A stretch of DNA of 41,110 bases from contig JACPLT010000008.1 in the NCBI GenBank assembly GCA_016186365.1, positions 1 through 41,110 of the forward strand, read 5' to 3'. Below are positions 9,517 to 18,462 of this stretch, piece by piece. Position 1 is the first letter of the stretch; each line of letters opens with the position of its first letter. Origin of the DNA: Candidatus Pacearchaeota archaeon. Its GTDB lineage: Archaea; Nanobdellota; Nanobdellia; Pacearchaeales; GW2011-AR1. The notes beneath the pieces are model-generated. The model searched no databases. It had not been told where the DNA came from and saw nothing but the letters and a program-made list of their open reading frames with translations. The translations under genes and the position numbers were made by a program.

Positions 9517-10362
9517 CTAAAATAACTTTGCTACTCCATACGTGAGAAGAGAGAGTGCAGTCATTATAAACGAATGTTTTACCCCGCTTTTAATAGTTCC
9601 TTCAGCCAACTTTCCAACTGCCAGCCCTGTAAAAATTCCTTGAGTAAGCAATAACAAAAGCAGAGGCCTTGCCAGCTGTTCAGGTGTTAGGCTTCCCTGC
9701 CCAAAAGAAATAAATCCTTCTAACCCGTCCCCTCCTCCCTCTGCTCCGGTTGTTAATCCTTCAGTTACAGGCAGAATCTTGAACTGCATTATCAGCATTA
9801 TAGCTATAAATACCATGAATATCACATACCCCTGAACAACAAGAGAGGCAATTGCAGACTCTCTCTCTTTCTTTAAGTCTTCTATCTGGCTTATTGATTT
9901 TGTTACAGAAGCGAGTATTCCTTCAATCTCCCCCCCGGCTTTTTCAGCTTCGCTTATAAGCGTTACTGCCCTCCTTATAACAATGCTGTCCACATCTCTT
10001 GCAAATGTTTCTAAAGCATCTCTAAGAGGAATGCCTATTGAAATTTGATTGGCTAATTTTCTGATATGCGGAGTCAAAGTTCCATAATATTTATCTCTTA
10101 AATTTAATACTCCCTTGCTGATAGGCGTTCCAGATTTTACACTCTCAACTAAATTTCTCGTAAACTCTAAAAACATCTCATTATTCTCTTTTTCTTTTCT
10201 TCCCTCAAGAACTATATACGCAACAAACGGAAATGCCGCAATTATAAAAGCCACTGCAATCAGAAGAAAAAATACTTTTTCCTCTCTTAAAAATATAAAA
10301 TTAAAGCCCAGCAATATTGCTCCTGCAATCACTCCTATTACTTCTCCTTTTTTTATTTCCAT
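9517..10362 (-). CDS. TadC/FlaJ-like pilus platform membrane protein (first of two)
   Basis: F-domain-like core: LVESVKSGTPISKGVL...LANQISIGIPLRDALETFARDVDSIVIRRAVTLISEAEKAGG plus several TM helices. Confidence 0.8.
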   Translation of the reverse strand: MEIKKGEVIGVIAGAILLGFNFIFLREEKVFFLLIAVAFIIAAFPFVAYIVLEGRKEKENNEMFLEFTRNLVESVKSGTPISKGVLNLRDKYYGTLTPHIRKLANQISIGIPLRDALETFARDVDSIVIRRAVTLISEAEKAGGEIEGILASVTKSISQIEDLKKERESAIASLVVQGYVIFMVFIAIMLIMQFKILPVTEGLTTGAEGGGDGLEGFISFGQGSLTPEQLARPLLLLLLTQGIFTGLAVGKLAEGTIKSGVKHSFIMTALSLLTYGVAKLF

Positions 10363-10374
10363 TTTAAATATCCC

Positions 10375-10479
10375 TCAGGATTTTAAAAGCCAGAAAATTC
10401 CCAATTTTCTGGATTTCAAAAATGCGACCTGTTTCATGCATTTTTGAATGGCTTTTATATTTATTTTTTTATTTTCCAT
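10375..10479 (-). CDS. Putative leader mini-ORF (34 aa: MENKKINIKAIQKCMKQVAFLKSRKLGIFWLLKS)
   Basis: Start region duplicates that of the 10362 gene; TGA lies just upstream of GGGATATTTAAAATG. Confidence 0.3.
   Translation of the reverse strand: MENKKINIKAIQKCMKQVAFLKSRKLGIFWLLKS
10384..10457. repeat. Three-way-junction palindrome: outer stem enclosing two hairpins
   Basis: TAAAAGCC (10384-10391)/GGCTTTTA (10450-10457); CCAGAAAATT (10390-10399)/AATTTTCTGG (10403-10412); TTCAAAAATGC (10415-10425)/GCATTTTTGAA (10438-10448). Confidence 0.8.
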
Positions 10480-10532
10480 TTTAAATATCCCTCATATGTC
10501 AGAAATCCTGACTTTATTTTTTTATTTTCCAT
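10461..10532 (-). CDS. Putative leader mini-ORF (23 aa: MENKKIKSGFLTYEGYLKWKIKK)
   Basis: GGAG SD directly after the stop of the 10542 gene; 23-nt exact repeat of start region at 10460-10482 and 10513-10535. Confidence 0.3.
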   Translation of the reverse strand: MENKKIKSGFLTYEGYLKWKIKK

Positions 10533-10541
10533 TTTTTCTCC

Positions 10542-11861
10542 CTAATATGTCGGCTGGTATAACTGCAAAAATACCAAAAATAAAATATTTATTAATCCGA
10601 CTATAAGCAGTATGACTATTGTCAGCGCGTCTATAGTCAGCCCCATAGCGCTTATTCCAGTTACTGCCATTAATACCAGCAATAACGTTATAATCATAGG
10701 TGCAGCAATCACAACTCCGATATAAATATCCATAAATGTTTCTGCAGCCTTGGTGTATTTCTCTCTCTCCATCTTATAATCAAAAAGAAGGGTTTCTGCT
10801 CTTTTTTCAAAAAATGATGCTAAGTCGCTCCCTCCTGAAATTGTAGTGGCTATTCCGTTCAGCAATTCTGCCAGCTTTTTGCTTGAGGTCTCTCTTGAAG
10901 TGTTTCTCAAGGCAGTAAGCAAGTCATAGCCATAAAGATTAATCTGGTTTATTATTTTTTTTACCTCATTTGCGGTATATGGATATTCCTCACTCAACGC
11001 AATTATCTTAAATATTTGAGTTGGCTCAATCCCGCTCTCTGCAATAGCAGACATATGTATTGCAACAAACGGAATTTCCTGATTTATTTTTCCCTCAATC
11101 CCGCTGACTTCGGCTTGAGGATACATATAGAGCAGGAGTGCAGTTATAATCGGAAGAAAAATCATTATCGCAAGGTTTCTTATTATCATTAAAAAAGTTA
11201 TCTCTCCAGCAGGAGATATAAAAGGTGAAGAAAAACTAACACTAAAGAAAAGGAAAAAAACAAATATTATTATTCCTAAAATAAAAGCCAGAAGAGCGGA
11301 AAATAAAGTCATTGAAATATAAGTGCTTACTAAAGAGTTTAGATTAGCCTTCCTTATCGCACTATTGAGTCTTTTGAATTTTCCCTCTTTAACAAAATGA
11401 TTAGAGATATTAAAAAAAAGCATATTTGATATTTTTGCGTATAACCCTGCTTTTCTATAAACTCCATATTTTCCCTCGACTTTATGCAATTTCCCTCTTT
11501 TCAGCTTTTCAAGTGTTCTCTTGCTCAATCTTAGCTCTTCTACAAATCTGTTTTCATCTTCTTTCTTGATTGTAGCAGAAATCAGCTCTCCGTTTTCTAT
11601 ATTCTGATAGTTTATATTCACAAGTTTCTCTACTTTTTCCTCTTTCTCTTTCAGCCCCTGAACAGGAGATATGGAGTCTAATATTTGGGGTATAGAACTG
11701 TTAACCATCTTAAGCTGTCCAACTGAAGATTTAAGCTTCTGCTCAATAAGCTGTCTTTCCTGCCCCTCTCCCAATCTCTGCATTTCAGAATTAATATTAA
11801 TTATACCATTGATTATATCTTTTTCAATCTTAATATTATTTTTAAGATTTTCAAGCGCCAT
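10542..11861 (-). CDS. TadC/FlaJ-like pilus platform membrane protein (second)
   Basis: INQEIPFVAIHMSAIAESGIEPTQIFKIIALSEEYPYTANEVKKIINQINLYGYDLLTALRNTSRETSSKKLAELLNGIATTISGGSDLASFF; multiple TM helices. Confidence 0.8.
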   Translation of the reverse strand: MALENLKNNIKIEKDIINGIININSEMQRLGEGQERQLIEQKLKSSVGQLKMVNSSIPQILDSISPVQGLKEKEEKVEKLVNINYQNIENGELISATIKKEDENRFVEELRLSKRTLEKLKRGKLHKVEGKYGVYRKAGLYAKISNMLFFNISNHFVKEGKFKRLNSAIRKANLNSLVSTYISMTLFSALLAFILGIIIFVFFLFFSVSFSSPFISPAGEITFLMIIRNLAIMIFLPIITALLLYMYPQAEVSGIEGKINQEIPFVAIHMSAIAESGIEPTQIFKIIALSEEYPYTANEVKKIINQINLYGYDLLTALRNTSRETSSKKLAELLNGIATTISGGSDLASFFEKRAETLLFDYKMEREKYTKAAETFMDIYIGVVIAAPMIITLLLVLMAVTGISAMGLTIDALTIVILLIVGLINILFLVFLQLYQPTY

Positions 11862-12024
11862 TGCTGATAATCTCCCCTATTTTTTTCTGAAAATTAAGAA
11901 TCTCTCCCTTAGCTTTCTTAAATTTGAGCAAATCTTTCTCTCTAAATCCCTCTTCCAACTCTATTGAAACAGCTTCAATAGATTCAATCAGCTGTTTAAG
12001 CATGCCTATCTCTTCTGGTTTCAT
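11851..12024 (-). CDS. Small helical protein preceding the TadC-like gene
   Basis: MKPEEIGMLKQLIESIEAVSIELEEGFREKD...; ATG at 12024 with AGAGG in a hairpin loop; 11-nt overlap with next gene. Confidence 0.6.
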   Translation of the reverse strand: MKPEEIGMLKQLIESIEAVSIELEEGFREKDLLKFKKAKGEILNFQKKIGEIISNGA

Positions 12025-12122
12025 CTTGAGCACACCTCTTGTGCGAGAGAGACAGAAAATTTCTTGGAAATTTTCTGTATCTTAAAATTTCTATTTAATC
12101 TAATGCAAATTTTAAGTTCCAT
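12021..12122 (-). CDS. Putative leader mini-ORF (33 aa: MELKICIRLNRNFKIQKISKKFSVSLAQEVCSR)
   Basis: AGAGGAACTCAAG-ATG duplicates AGAGGTGTGCTCAAG-ATG of the 12024 gene; TGA overlaps that ATG. Confidence 0.35.
   Translation of the reverse strand: MELKICIRLNRNFKIQKISKKFSVSLAQEVCSR
12030..12116. repeat. Palindrome array upstream of the 12024 start
   Basis: GCACA-cctct-TGTGC (12030-12044); ACAGAAAATTT/AAATTTTCTGT (12052-12062/12068-12078); CTTAAAATTT/AAATTTTAAG (12081-12090/12107-12116). Confidence 0.8.
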
Positions 12123-12180
12123 CTTGAGTTCCTCTTTTGTTTAAAAGATAACTAATCTCCGCCTTATAAAGTTTTTTATG

Positions 12181-12246
12181 TCAGAAAAATAAAACTACAG
12201 ACTTTAGTCTGTAGGCAATTGTTAAACAATTGTCAGATTTTTCTGA
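12181..12246. repeat. Three-way-junction palindrome: outer stem enclosing two hairpins
   Basis: TCAGAAAAAT (12181-12190)/ATTTTTCTGA (12237-12246); CTACAGACT-tt-AGTCTGTAG (12195-12214); CAATTGT-taa-ACAATTG (12216-12232). Confidence 0.85.
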
Positions 12247-12347
12247 ACATCCTAAAAACAAGGGACTTTACAAACCCTCCCTTTTAAGGTATGGACCCCA
12301 TTGTTTTTTTGATGTAAGTAGAATTAAGTTGTTGTATAAATATTTCT

Positions 12348-13520
12348 CTAGTAATCCAAATTAGCTGAAAAAACCTGCTTACTACTAGTTTTCACAACTT
12401 CTTCTTTTTTCTGCATTCTTCTATTCCCGTCATCATAAACCACAATATAACTTCCTATTGGCAAACTAATCTCCTGATTATTCTTTAGAATAGCTAAATA
12501 AGGCATAGCAAGATTTTCTTTTCCAGTTATAATCATTCCGCAATAAGAATTCAAATTCTTGCTGGTTATTCCGCATCTAACAGGATAGTTTTTGCTTGGC
12601 AACAATCCAAAAAGCGAACCCTTAGCAAATGTAGGTTTAAGAGGATTAATAACTTTTATCAACTTTCCATTCTTCAAGTCATCACATTTTATTGTCTTTA
12701 CCAGTGTTTTAAATATAGGATTAGTAAGAATAATTTTAGGTTTAGCTAATTTCTTATTAGAGCAGTTTAAATAAGAAAAATCAAAATTCATTGCCATTTT
12801 TGTCCCAGTATATTTCTGATCTTCTCCTTGAGGAAGATAATCTATAAGAACATCCCAAACATAACCATTAATCAGTTTCTTCCCTCCAGAAATGCTCATT
12901 TTAGCTGCTCCATCTTCAACCATAGTATCAGGAATAGCATAATCTTGCTTAATTTCAGCTTCTATTCCTTCATTAAAGTTTATCTTAGCAAATGTTTTAT
13001 CTTTAACTTGTCCAGCTAAAATATCCCAATAATATAATTTTCCATCTAATACTGCTCCTCGGGATATATCTCCATCTGGGCATAACTCATAACTTATTAC
13101 AACATTCAAATTTCCAGGAAGATTGTAATCTGTTTCAATAAAGATAAAAAACTTATTCCCATCAGCTGGTCTTTTAAGATAAGTCTTAGCTGTCTGCTGC
13201 CCTAGATTTTTAATATTTGTTTTTATGTTGTGTTCAGAGCATAATTTCAAATTATCTGACAATGATTCTTCTATCATTATATATTTTCCCTCTTGTTTCT
13301 CTAAATTGAGAGTTATATTTCTCTCAATTAGTATAGGAAAATTAGTATACATAAAAGTTGTTTGTACCTGTTCTGAAAATCCTAGTTCATTAATAGAACT
13401 AGATAATATCCCCTCCTGATTTCCGATAATCGCAGAAGCAAAGTTCCAGCTAAGAAAAACTGCTAATGCGGTTATAATTAACATTTTTTTTATCATTTTA
13501 ACCAAAACCAACTTGCTCAA
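12348..13520 (-). CDS. Secreted protein of unknown function
   Basis: 390 aa with N-terminal signal MIKKMLIITALAVFLSWNFASA; overlaps 15132 gene by 23 nt. Confidence 0.7.
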   Translation of the reverse strand: MSKLVLVKMIKKMLIITALAVFLSWNFASAIIGNQEGILSSSINELGFSEQVQTTFMYTNFPILIERNITLNLEKQEGKYIMIEESLSDNLKLCSEHNIKTNIKNLGQQTAKTYLKRPADGNKFFIFIETDYNLPGNLNVVISYELCPDGDISRGAVLDGKLYYWDILAGQVKDKTFAKINFNEGIEAEIKQDYAIPDTMVEDGAAKMSISGGKKLINGYVWDVLIDYLPQGEDQKYTGTKMAMNFDFSYLNCSNKKLAKPKIILTNPIFKTLVKTIKCDDLKNGKLIKVINPLKPTFAKGSLFGLLPSKNYPVRCGITSKNLNSYCGMIITGKENLAMPYLAILKNNQEISLPIGSYIVVYDDGNRRMQKKEEVVKTSSKQVFSANLDY

Positions 13521-15132
13521 ATCCTGCTGCTTCTAATGCCTCTCCATAATAATTTTGATTATTAGGATTATGAAAATATGCAACGGCAGATTGAGGAGTC
13601 ATAGAATAGCTGCTAGAAGCAACAAGAACGCTTTGCTGATTAGGATTAACATTTGTTTCATAAAGTGCACTTGGTCTGTCTGCAGGGCAGTTAGCAAAAG
13701 TTTCACTAGCCAGATTGACAAATCCATCTCCGCATCCTTCAGGAGTGCAGATTCCGTTTAGCCAGATAAAAAGAGCATTTCCCGCATCTGCAGTCTTACA
13801 TACTTTCCCCCCACAGTCTGGATCATCTCTATCATCTCTATACTCGTCACAATCTTGATTTCCTGCTTTTATGCAATCTTCTGTTCTTCCAGGATGTGTT
13901 TCTATATCGTTATCATCACAATCCTGATATTCCCATAATTCGCCAGTTCGAATTTCTCCGTAACCCGGACCATAATTCCAAGGTCTAATTTTAGTATAAC
14001 AATGAGGATTGTTCTTTTTTTCTTCATAAGTTCCAACACATTTTTGCCTATTCGCTAAAATATTGTCTATTCCAAAACATAAGCATTTCTCATTAGCCAA
14101 TGCGCTGGCATAATTATCTCCGTCACTATCTAGATAATGAGGAATACAATCATAAAGGTTCTCTTCAGTTGGAACACTATTCACATACTTTTCATTGCAG
14201 GTTTTAACATTATCCTTCAACCAAATTTTTCCTCCTGCTTCAAATATTAACTTCCAATTTATAGTACCTCCTCCGCTTCCTCCTCCAGCACTCCCCTCTC
14301 TTTGTGCCACTATTTTTGGTATGCACTGAACACAAACTTCTTTATTTGCATATTTTGCATCATTTTTAACAACTTCACAATATTTAGTTCCATCCCCCGC
14401 ACTTGCCTCACTAATCTCACTGCATTTCATATTATTATTAAGAACATTAATTATTCTAGCATATCCATATTGAGAAGTTAATTCTCTTTCGACATTAGTT
14501 ATTGGAAGAATTCTTGGACCTCCAGCTGTTTCACATTCTCCTACAGGACAAACTTCTTCTTTTGGAATGCAGGGCAGAAAACATTTTACAGGAGTTCTTA
14601 CCTCTGTCATAACTCGGTAAGGGATGCCCGCACAATTTTTAGTAGGCTCGAATATACATCTTTGAACACCTTCAAAAATAGAATTATATGATTTGCCCTG
14701 AACATGTCCAGAATAATAAAATTTACCGCAATATTTTTTTTTGCTGTCTTCAAATGTTAATGCAGAGTTTAATTGATCGCAAGAAAAAATATTGTCATTA
14801 GAAGAAGGAGTCATTTCCGATGTTAATGGAACCGGAGGATCCATTTCATAAATATAAGGAAGGGGATAAACTCCCGTCTCTCCAACATTATCACAACGAT
14901 CTGTTGTTCCTTGAGGGATATCCATATACCCTGCCCATTGACATTTATGAGCTGCTTGATCTCCCCATTTTTCATACAACATTCCACATTCTGTTCTACT
15001 TGTTATATATTCACATTGGCTCGTCAAATATTTTTGTTGAGCCGTCCCAGCAAGAACCAAATTAGAAACAAAAATAAATAAGATTAACAAAATATAAGCA
15101 TACAAAACTTTCCCACTCTTTTTACTACTCAT
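13498..15132 (-). CDS. Secreted Cys-rich protein with MopE-type metal-binding motif
   Basis: Signal/TM N-terminus; YQDCDDNDIETHPGRTEDCIKAGNQDCDEYRDDRDDPDC resembles the MopE DCDD...HPGA.E...DG.D.DCDG pattern. Confidence 0.7.
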   Translation of the reverse strand: MSSKKSGKVLYAYILLILFIFVSNLVLAGTAQQKYLTSQCEYITSRTECGMLYEKWGDQAAHKCQWAGYMDIPQGTTDRCDNVGETGVYPLPYIYEMDPPVPLTSEMTPSSNDNIFSCDQLNSALTFEDSKKKYCGKFYYSGHVQGKSYNSIFEGVQRCIFEPTKNCAGIPYRVMTEVRTPVKCFLPCIPKEEVCPVGECETAGGPRILPITNVERELTSQYGYARIINVLNNNMKCSEISEASAGDGTKYCEVVKNDAKYANKEVCVQCIPKIVAQREGSAGGGSGGGTINWKLIFEAGGKIWLKDNVKTCNEKYVNSVPTEENLYDCIPHYLDSDGDNYASALANEKCLCFGIDNILANRQKCVGTYEEKKNNPHCYTKIRPWNYGPGYGEIRTGELWEYQDCDDNDIETHPGRTEDCIKAGNQDCDEYRDDRDDPDCGGKVCKTADAGNALFIWLNGICTPEGCGDGFVNLASETFANCPADRPSALYETNVNPNQQSVLVASSSYSMTPQSAVAYFHNPNNQNYYGEALEAAGFEQVGFG

Positions 15133-15173
15133 CTTAACTTACATGATATAATAATTTGACATTTATAAATCTT

Positions 15174-16709
15174 TCATTCCACAATTCCATATTTAGCAAG
15201 AACCTCTTTGGGATTCTTGTAATACTCATTAACCTCTCTCTGAACCCTGTCAAATCCAAAAACTTTTTTCTTGAATAATTCATAAAGCAATTTTGTCCTT
15301 AGCTCAAATTCTTTCTGCATCTCTTCTTTCTTAAACCCGTATCTTGTGCATATTTTCTCAAAAACTTTGCTGTCTTTCTTAAAATAAAACCTATCATCAG
15401 CCGGATTCCAGATAAATGGAGTATTAGTCAGAGCAACTCCATCAGGATCAACCTTAACAATTTCTACAACACTTCTCAATCTTCTTGTCTGCTGTTTATT
15501 CACAATAGAATGGCTCATAATAGCTACTGCATCCAGAGTATTGACAAGAGTAGGAGAAAGCTCAATTGGCGGAGTTTCCAATCTTTTAATTACAGTATCT
15601 ACTGAATCTGCGTGTATAGTGCTGATGCTGGCATGTCCTGAAGCCATTCCCTGAAATAAGACAAACGCTTCTTTTCCTCTAACCTCTCCCACTATAACAT
15701 AATCAGGACTCTGTCTGAAGCTATTTTTCAGCAAATCAAACAAATCAATCTCTCCTACTTTCCCAACACCAATTGCAGTTCTTGCTACAGATGGCAACCA
15801 GTTCTCTCTCGGCAGGTTTAGCTCCCTAGTATCTTCAATAGATACTACTCTCGCTTCTGGAGGAATAAAAAAAGCAATAGCATTCAATAAAGTTGTTTTT
15901 CCGCTCGCAGTTCCTCCTGTAATTAAAATATTCATTTTATATTGGACTAAAAGCCAGAAATAAGCCAGCATTTCAGGGCTTAGAGTATTCATTGATATTA
16001 ACTGCATAGGTGTCCATGGAATTTTAGTGAACTTTCTTATAGTGAGTGTAGGTCCTTTGCTTGTAACATCTGCAGTATATGTAGCATTAACTCTGCTTCC
16101 GTCAGGAAGAGTTCCATCTAAAAGAGGAGAAGCATAAGAAATATACCTTCCACATCTCTGTGCAATTTTTTCAACAAAATTAGCCAGCCTCTCTACATTA
16201 TTAAAAACCACATTTGTTTTGATATTCCTGTAAACTCTGTGTATAATATAGATAGGGGTGTTTATTCCATTGCACTCTATATCTTCAATAAAATAATCCC
16301 TCATTAACGGCTCAAGCTGATTCAGTCCGATAAAGTCCCTGAATAAATAATAAAATATTTTTTTATAGCTTTCAGGATTTATCCTTAAGTTCAGCTCTGA
16401 AATAAGCATCTCTGCTGTCTTATTAATATGCTCAATCATCGCCTTGTTTGTCTTTTCAACCAGCACATTAATATTAATCAGCTCTCTCATGCCTGTTTCC
16501 AGCTCTTCAAGTATCTTTTTTTCTTCATCACTTAAAATCGGCTCTTCTAATTCATAAACCAGCTCGCTTATTCTGCTGTCCCAATAAATATGGGCATAAG
16601 CATACGGAGAAATAAGAGGGTATCTCACATCTATTTTTGTTTTGTCATCCGCCTTAGTAAGCGGAGGAATTGCAGGCCTCAAATCCATATAAATTGTTTT
16701 ATCTTCCAT
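15174..16709 (-). CDS. Type II/IV secretion-type ATPase (FlaI/ArlI, TadA/GspE family)
   Basis: ILITGGTASGKTTLLNAIAFFIP Walker A; VVSIEDTREL; VIVGEVRGKEAFVLFQGMASGHASISTIHADS. Confidence 0.95.
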   Translation of the reverse strand: MEDKTIYMDLRPAIPPLTKADDKTKIDVRYPLISPYAYAHIYWDSRISELVYELEEPILSDEEKKILEELETGMRELININVLVEKTNKAMIEHINKTAEMLISELNLRINPESYKKIFYYLFRDFIGLNQLEPLMRDYFIEDIECNGINTPIYIIHRVYRNIKTNVVFNNVERLANFVEKIAQRCGRYISYASPLLDGTLPDGSRVNATYTADVTSKGPTLTIRKFTKIPWTPMQLISMNTLSPEMLAYFWLLVQYKMNILITGGTASGKTTLLNAIAFFIPPEARVVSIEDTRELNLPRENWLPSVARTAIGVGKVGEIDLFDLLKNSFRQSPDYVIVGEVRGKEAFVLFQGMASGHASISTIHADSVDTVIKRLETPPIELSPTLVNTLDAVAIMSHSIVNKQQTRRLRSVVEIVKVDPDGVALTNTPFIWNPADDRFYFKKDSKVFEKICTRYGFKKEEMQKEFELRTKLLYELFKKKVFGFDRVQREVNEYYKNPKEVLAKYGIVE

Positions 16710-16770
16710 TTTTCACTCTCTTTTGTCTAGTATAAATTAGGTTTGCTGTTTTATAAACCTTTTTAAATTG

Positions 16771-16928
16771 TTAAGTAAACCTTGCAAGTTAACATCCCCA
16801 CGAAATACATATTATTCACCGAGAATTTAATTTTTCTCCCTCATTAATTAGGGGAGAACAAATAAAATTCCGGTTATACTATTAATTTAACGCTAAGCAG
16901 GGGATGTTAAGTTTGATTGTTTACTTAA
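16771..16928. repeat. Long nested inverted repeat in the gap between pilin genes and the ATPase gene
   Basis: TTAAGTAAAC (16771-16780)/GTTTACTTAA (16919-16928); TTAACATCCCC (16789-16799)/GGGGATGTTAA (16900-16910); CCG.GAATTT.ATTT (16819-16833)/AAAT.AAATTC.CGG (about 16859-16873); CTCCC (16836-16840)/GGGAG (16852-16856). Confidence 0.85.
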
Positions 16929-16935
16929 TCATTAA

Positions 16936-17472
16936 CTATGACATCGAAATATCAATTTTTATTTTATCCTCTTCTTCCCCATTATTTGTAATATAAACTT
17001 TGTAAGGAGTAGGAGCCTGTTGCAGTATTTTGTCTTGAGCTTCATTATTGAATGTTATTGAAGCAGAGTCATATTTTATTTTGAATGAAACATCATAATC
17101 AGTAGTTGCTTCATTTGTTCTTGCAATCACCTTTCCAATATTTACATTTTTTCCTGGCTGACTGTATTTATACTTGCTTCTCATCTTAAATTCTATCTCT
17201 CCCTCGCTAGGTTTTATCACAAGCTCTCCCTTCTTTATGCTTATCTCAACAGGGATGCTGTTCCCCTTGCCATAATATATTGCATTCTCTATCTCTCCGT
17301 TAATACTATTCATCATCTCTAAACTTTGCTGTAAAACTATCTGGTCTCTTTTTTCATCTATTGCCGGCTTGACAAAAGCCAACAGCAATCCAATTATAAC
17401 CAGCCCTATAAGCGTATAGATTACAGTTTCAACCCACACCTGTGCTCTTTTTTCCATATTCATTTTATACAA
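16936..17472 (-). CDS. Pilin-like protein
   Basis: MNMEKRAQVWVETVIYTLIGLVIIGLLLAFV hydrophobic N-terminus; gene overlaps within pilin cluster. Confidence 0.75.
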   Translation of the reverse strand: MYKMNMEKRAQVWVETVIYTLIGLVIIGLLLAFVKPAIDEKRDQIVLQQSLEMMNSINGEIENAIYYGKGNSIPVEISIKKGELVIKPSEGEIEFKMRSKYKYSQPGKNVNIGKVIARTNEATTDYDVSFKIKYDSASITFNNEAQDKILQQAPTPYKVYITNNGEEEDKIKIDISMS

Positions 17473-17995
17473 CAGGGCAGGGATTTAAATTATAGTTGCC
17501 CATCTCGCAAATTCCTCCATCCTCTTTTATTATTCCTAAACTAACCTGAATAATATCGCTATCTACAAAATCTAAAACATAGCTATTTGCTCCTCCAGGA
17601 GCAGGCAATGCTAACAAGTCTAGAAACTCTATCTCGCCATTTTCATCTAAGTTCATCATCTTAACTCCATCCACTCTTCCATCAATAATATCATATCTTT
17701 TTGATCCCGCTTCATTTGAAATAGTTACAGCAAATCCCCCAATATTATACTCTGCATCTCCTCTTTCTATTGTAAGTTTTACTTTGTTATCTTCATAGCA
17801 GGTATTCCCTATATCAATAATTTTTCCATAATCGCTTAAATCATAACAGCTCTTGCTCTTTTCCATACTCCCTCTTAAAAATGGAATTAAAAACTGGCTT
17901 ACTATATACACCGCTATAATCGCGAGCAATACAAATAATATTACAATCACTACTTCTGACATCCCCTTTTTATTATTTTTTATTTTATTTATCAT
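17465..17995 (-). CDS. Pilin-like protein, class III-type signal
   Basis: KNNKKGMSEVVIVILFVLLAIIAVYIVSQF. Confidence 0.8.
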   Translation of the reverse strand: MINKIKNNKKGMSEVVIVILFVLLAIIAVYIVSQFLIPFLRGSMEKSKSCYDLSDYGKIIDIGNTCYEDNKVKLTIERGDAEYNIGGFAVTISNEAGSKRYDIIDGRVDGVKMMNLDENGEIEFLDLLALPAPGGANSYVLDFVDSDIIQVSLGIIKEDGGICEMGNYNLNPCPVV

Positions 17996-18432
17996 ATTGT
18001 AAATTTGAAGCTATTTTTGCATGTATATACTCTCTTCCCAGCTTCTACCTCTCCCATTATTATCGGAGTGACTGTTATCTCTCCTGAAAAATCTTCACCG
18101 ATTATATCTTCGCCGATTACAGCGGATTTCCCACTTGTTAAACTTAGAACTTCAGAAAGCTCTTTTTTCACGCTTCCTCCGCTTATCGATTTTGTCTCTA
18201 CCTGATAAACAGGAATATTTCCAGTGTTTAATATTGTAAACCCCTCCACATTCTTGCTGAATTCTAATCTTATCTCCTCGCATCTCTGGTCAGCAGGTGC
18301 TCCTCTTTTTGTTACAGATTCTCCCACAAAACTCATTGCCCAAAAATAAACAATAACTGCAAGGATAATCACTATCAAAACAAGCAAAACTGTCGCAATT
18401 ACCGGACTTAATCCTCTCTTTTTATAATTCAT
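17992..18432 (-). CDS. Archaeal type IV pilin-like protein
   Basis: KKRGLSPVIATVLLVLIVIILAVIVYFWAMSF is a typical archaeal pilin leader. Confidence 0.88.
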   Translation of the reverse strand: MNYKKRGLSPVIATVLLVLIVIILAVIVYFWAMSFVGESVTKRGAPADQRCEEIRLEFSKNVEGFTILNTGNIPVYQVETKSISGGSVKKELSEVLSLTSGKSAVIGEDIIGEDFSGEITVTPIIMGEVEAGKRVYTCKNSFKFTI

Positions 18433-18462
18433 CTTTTAATCAACATTCTTTAGTTTAAAAAT

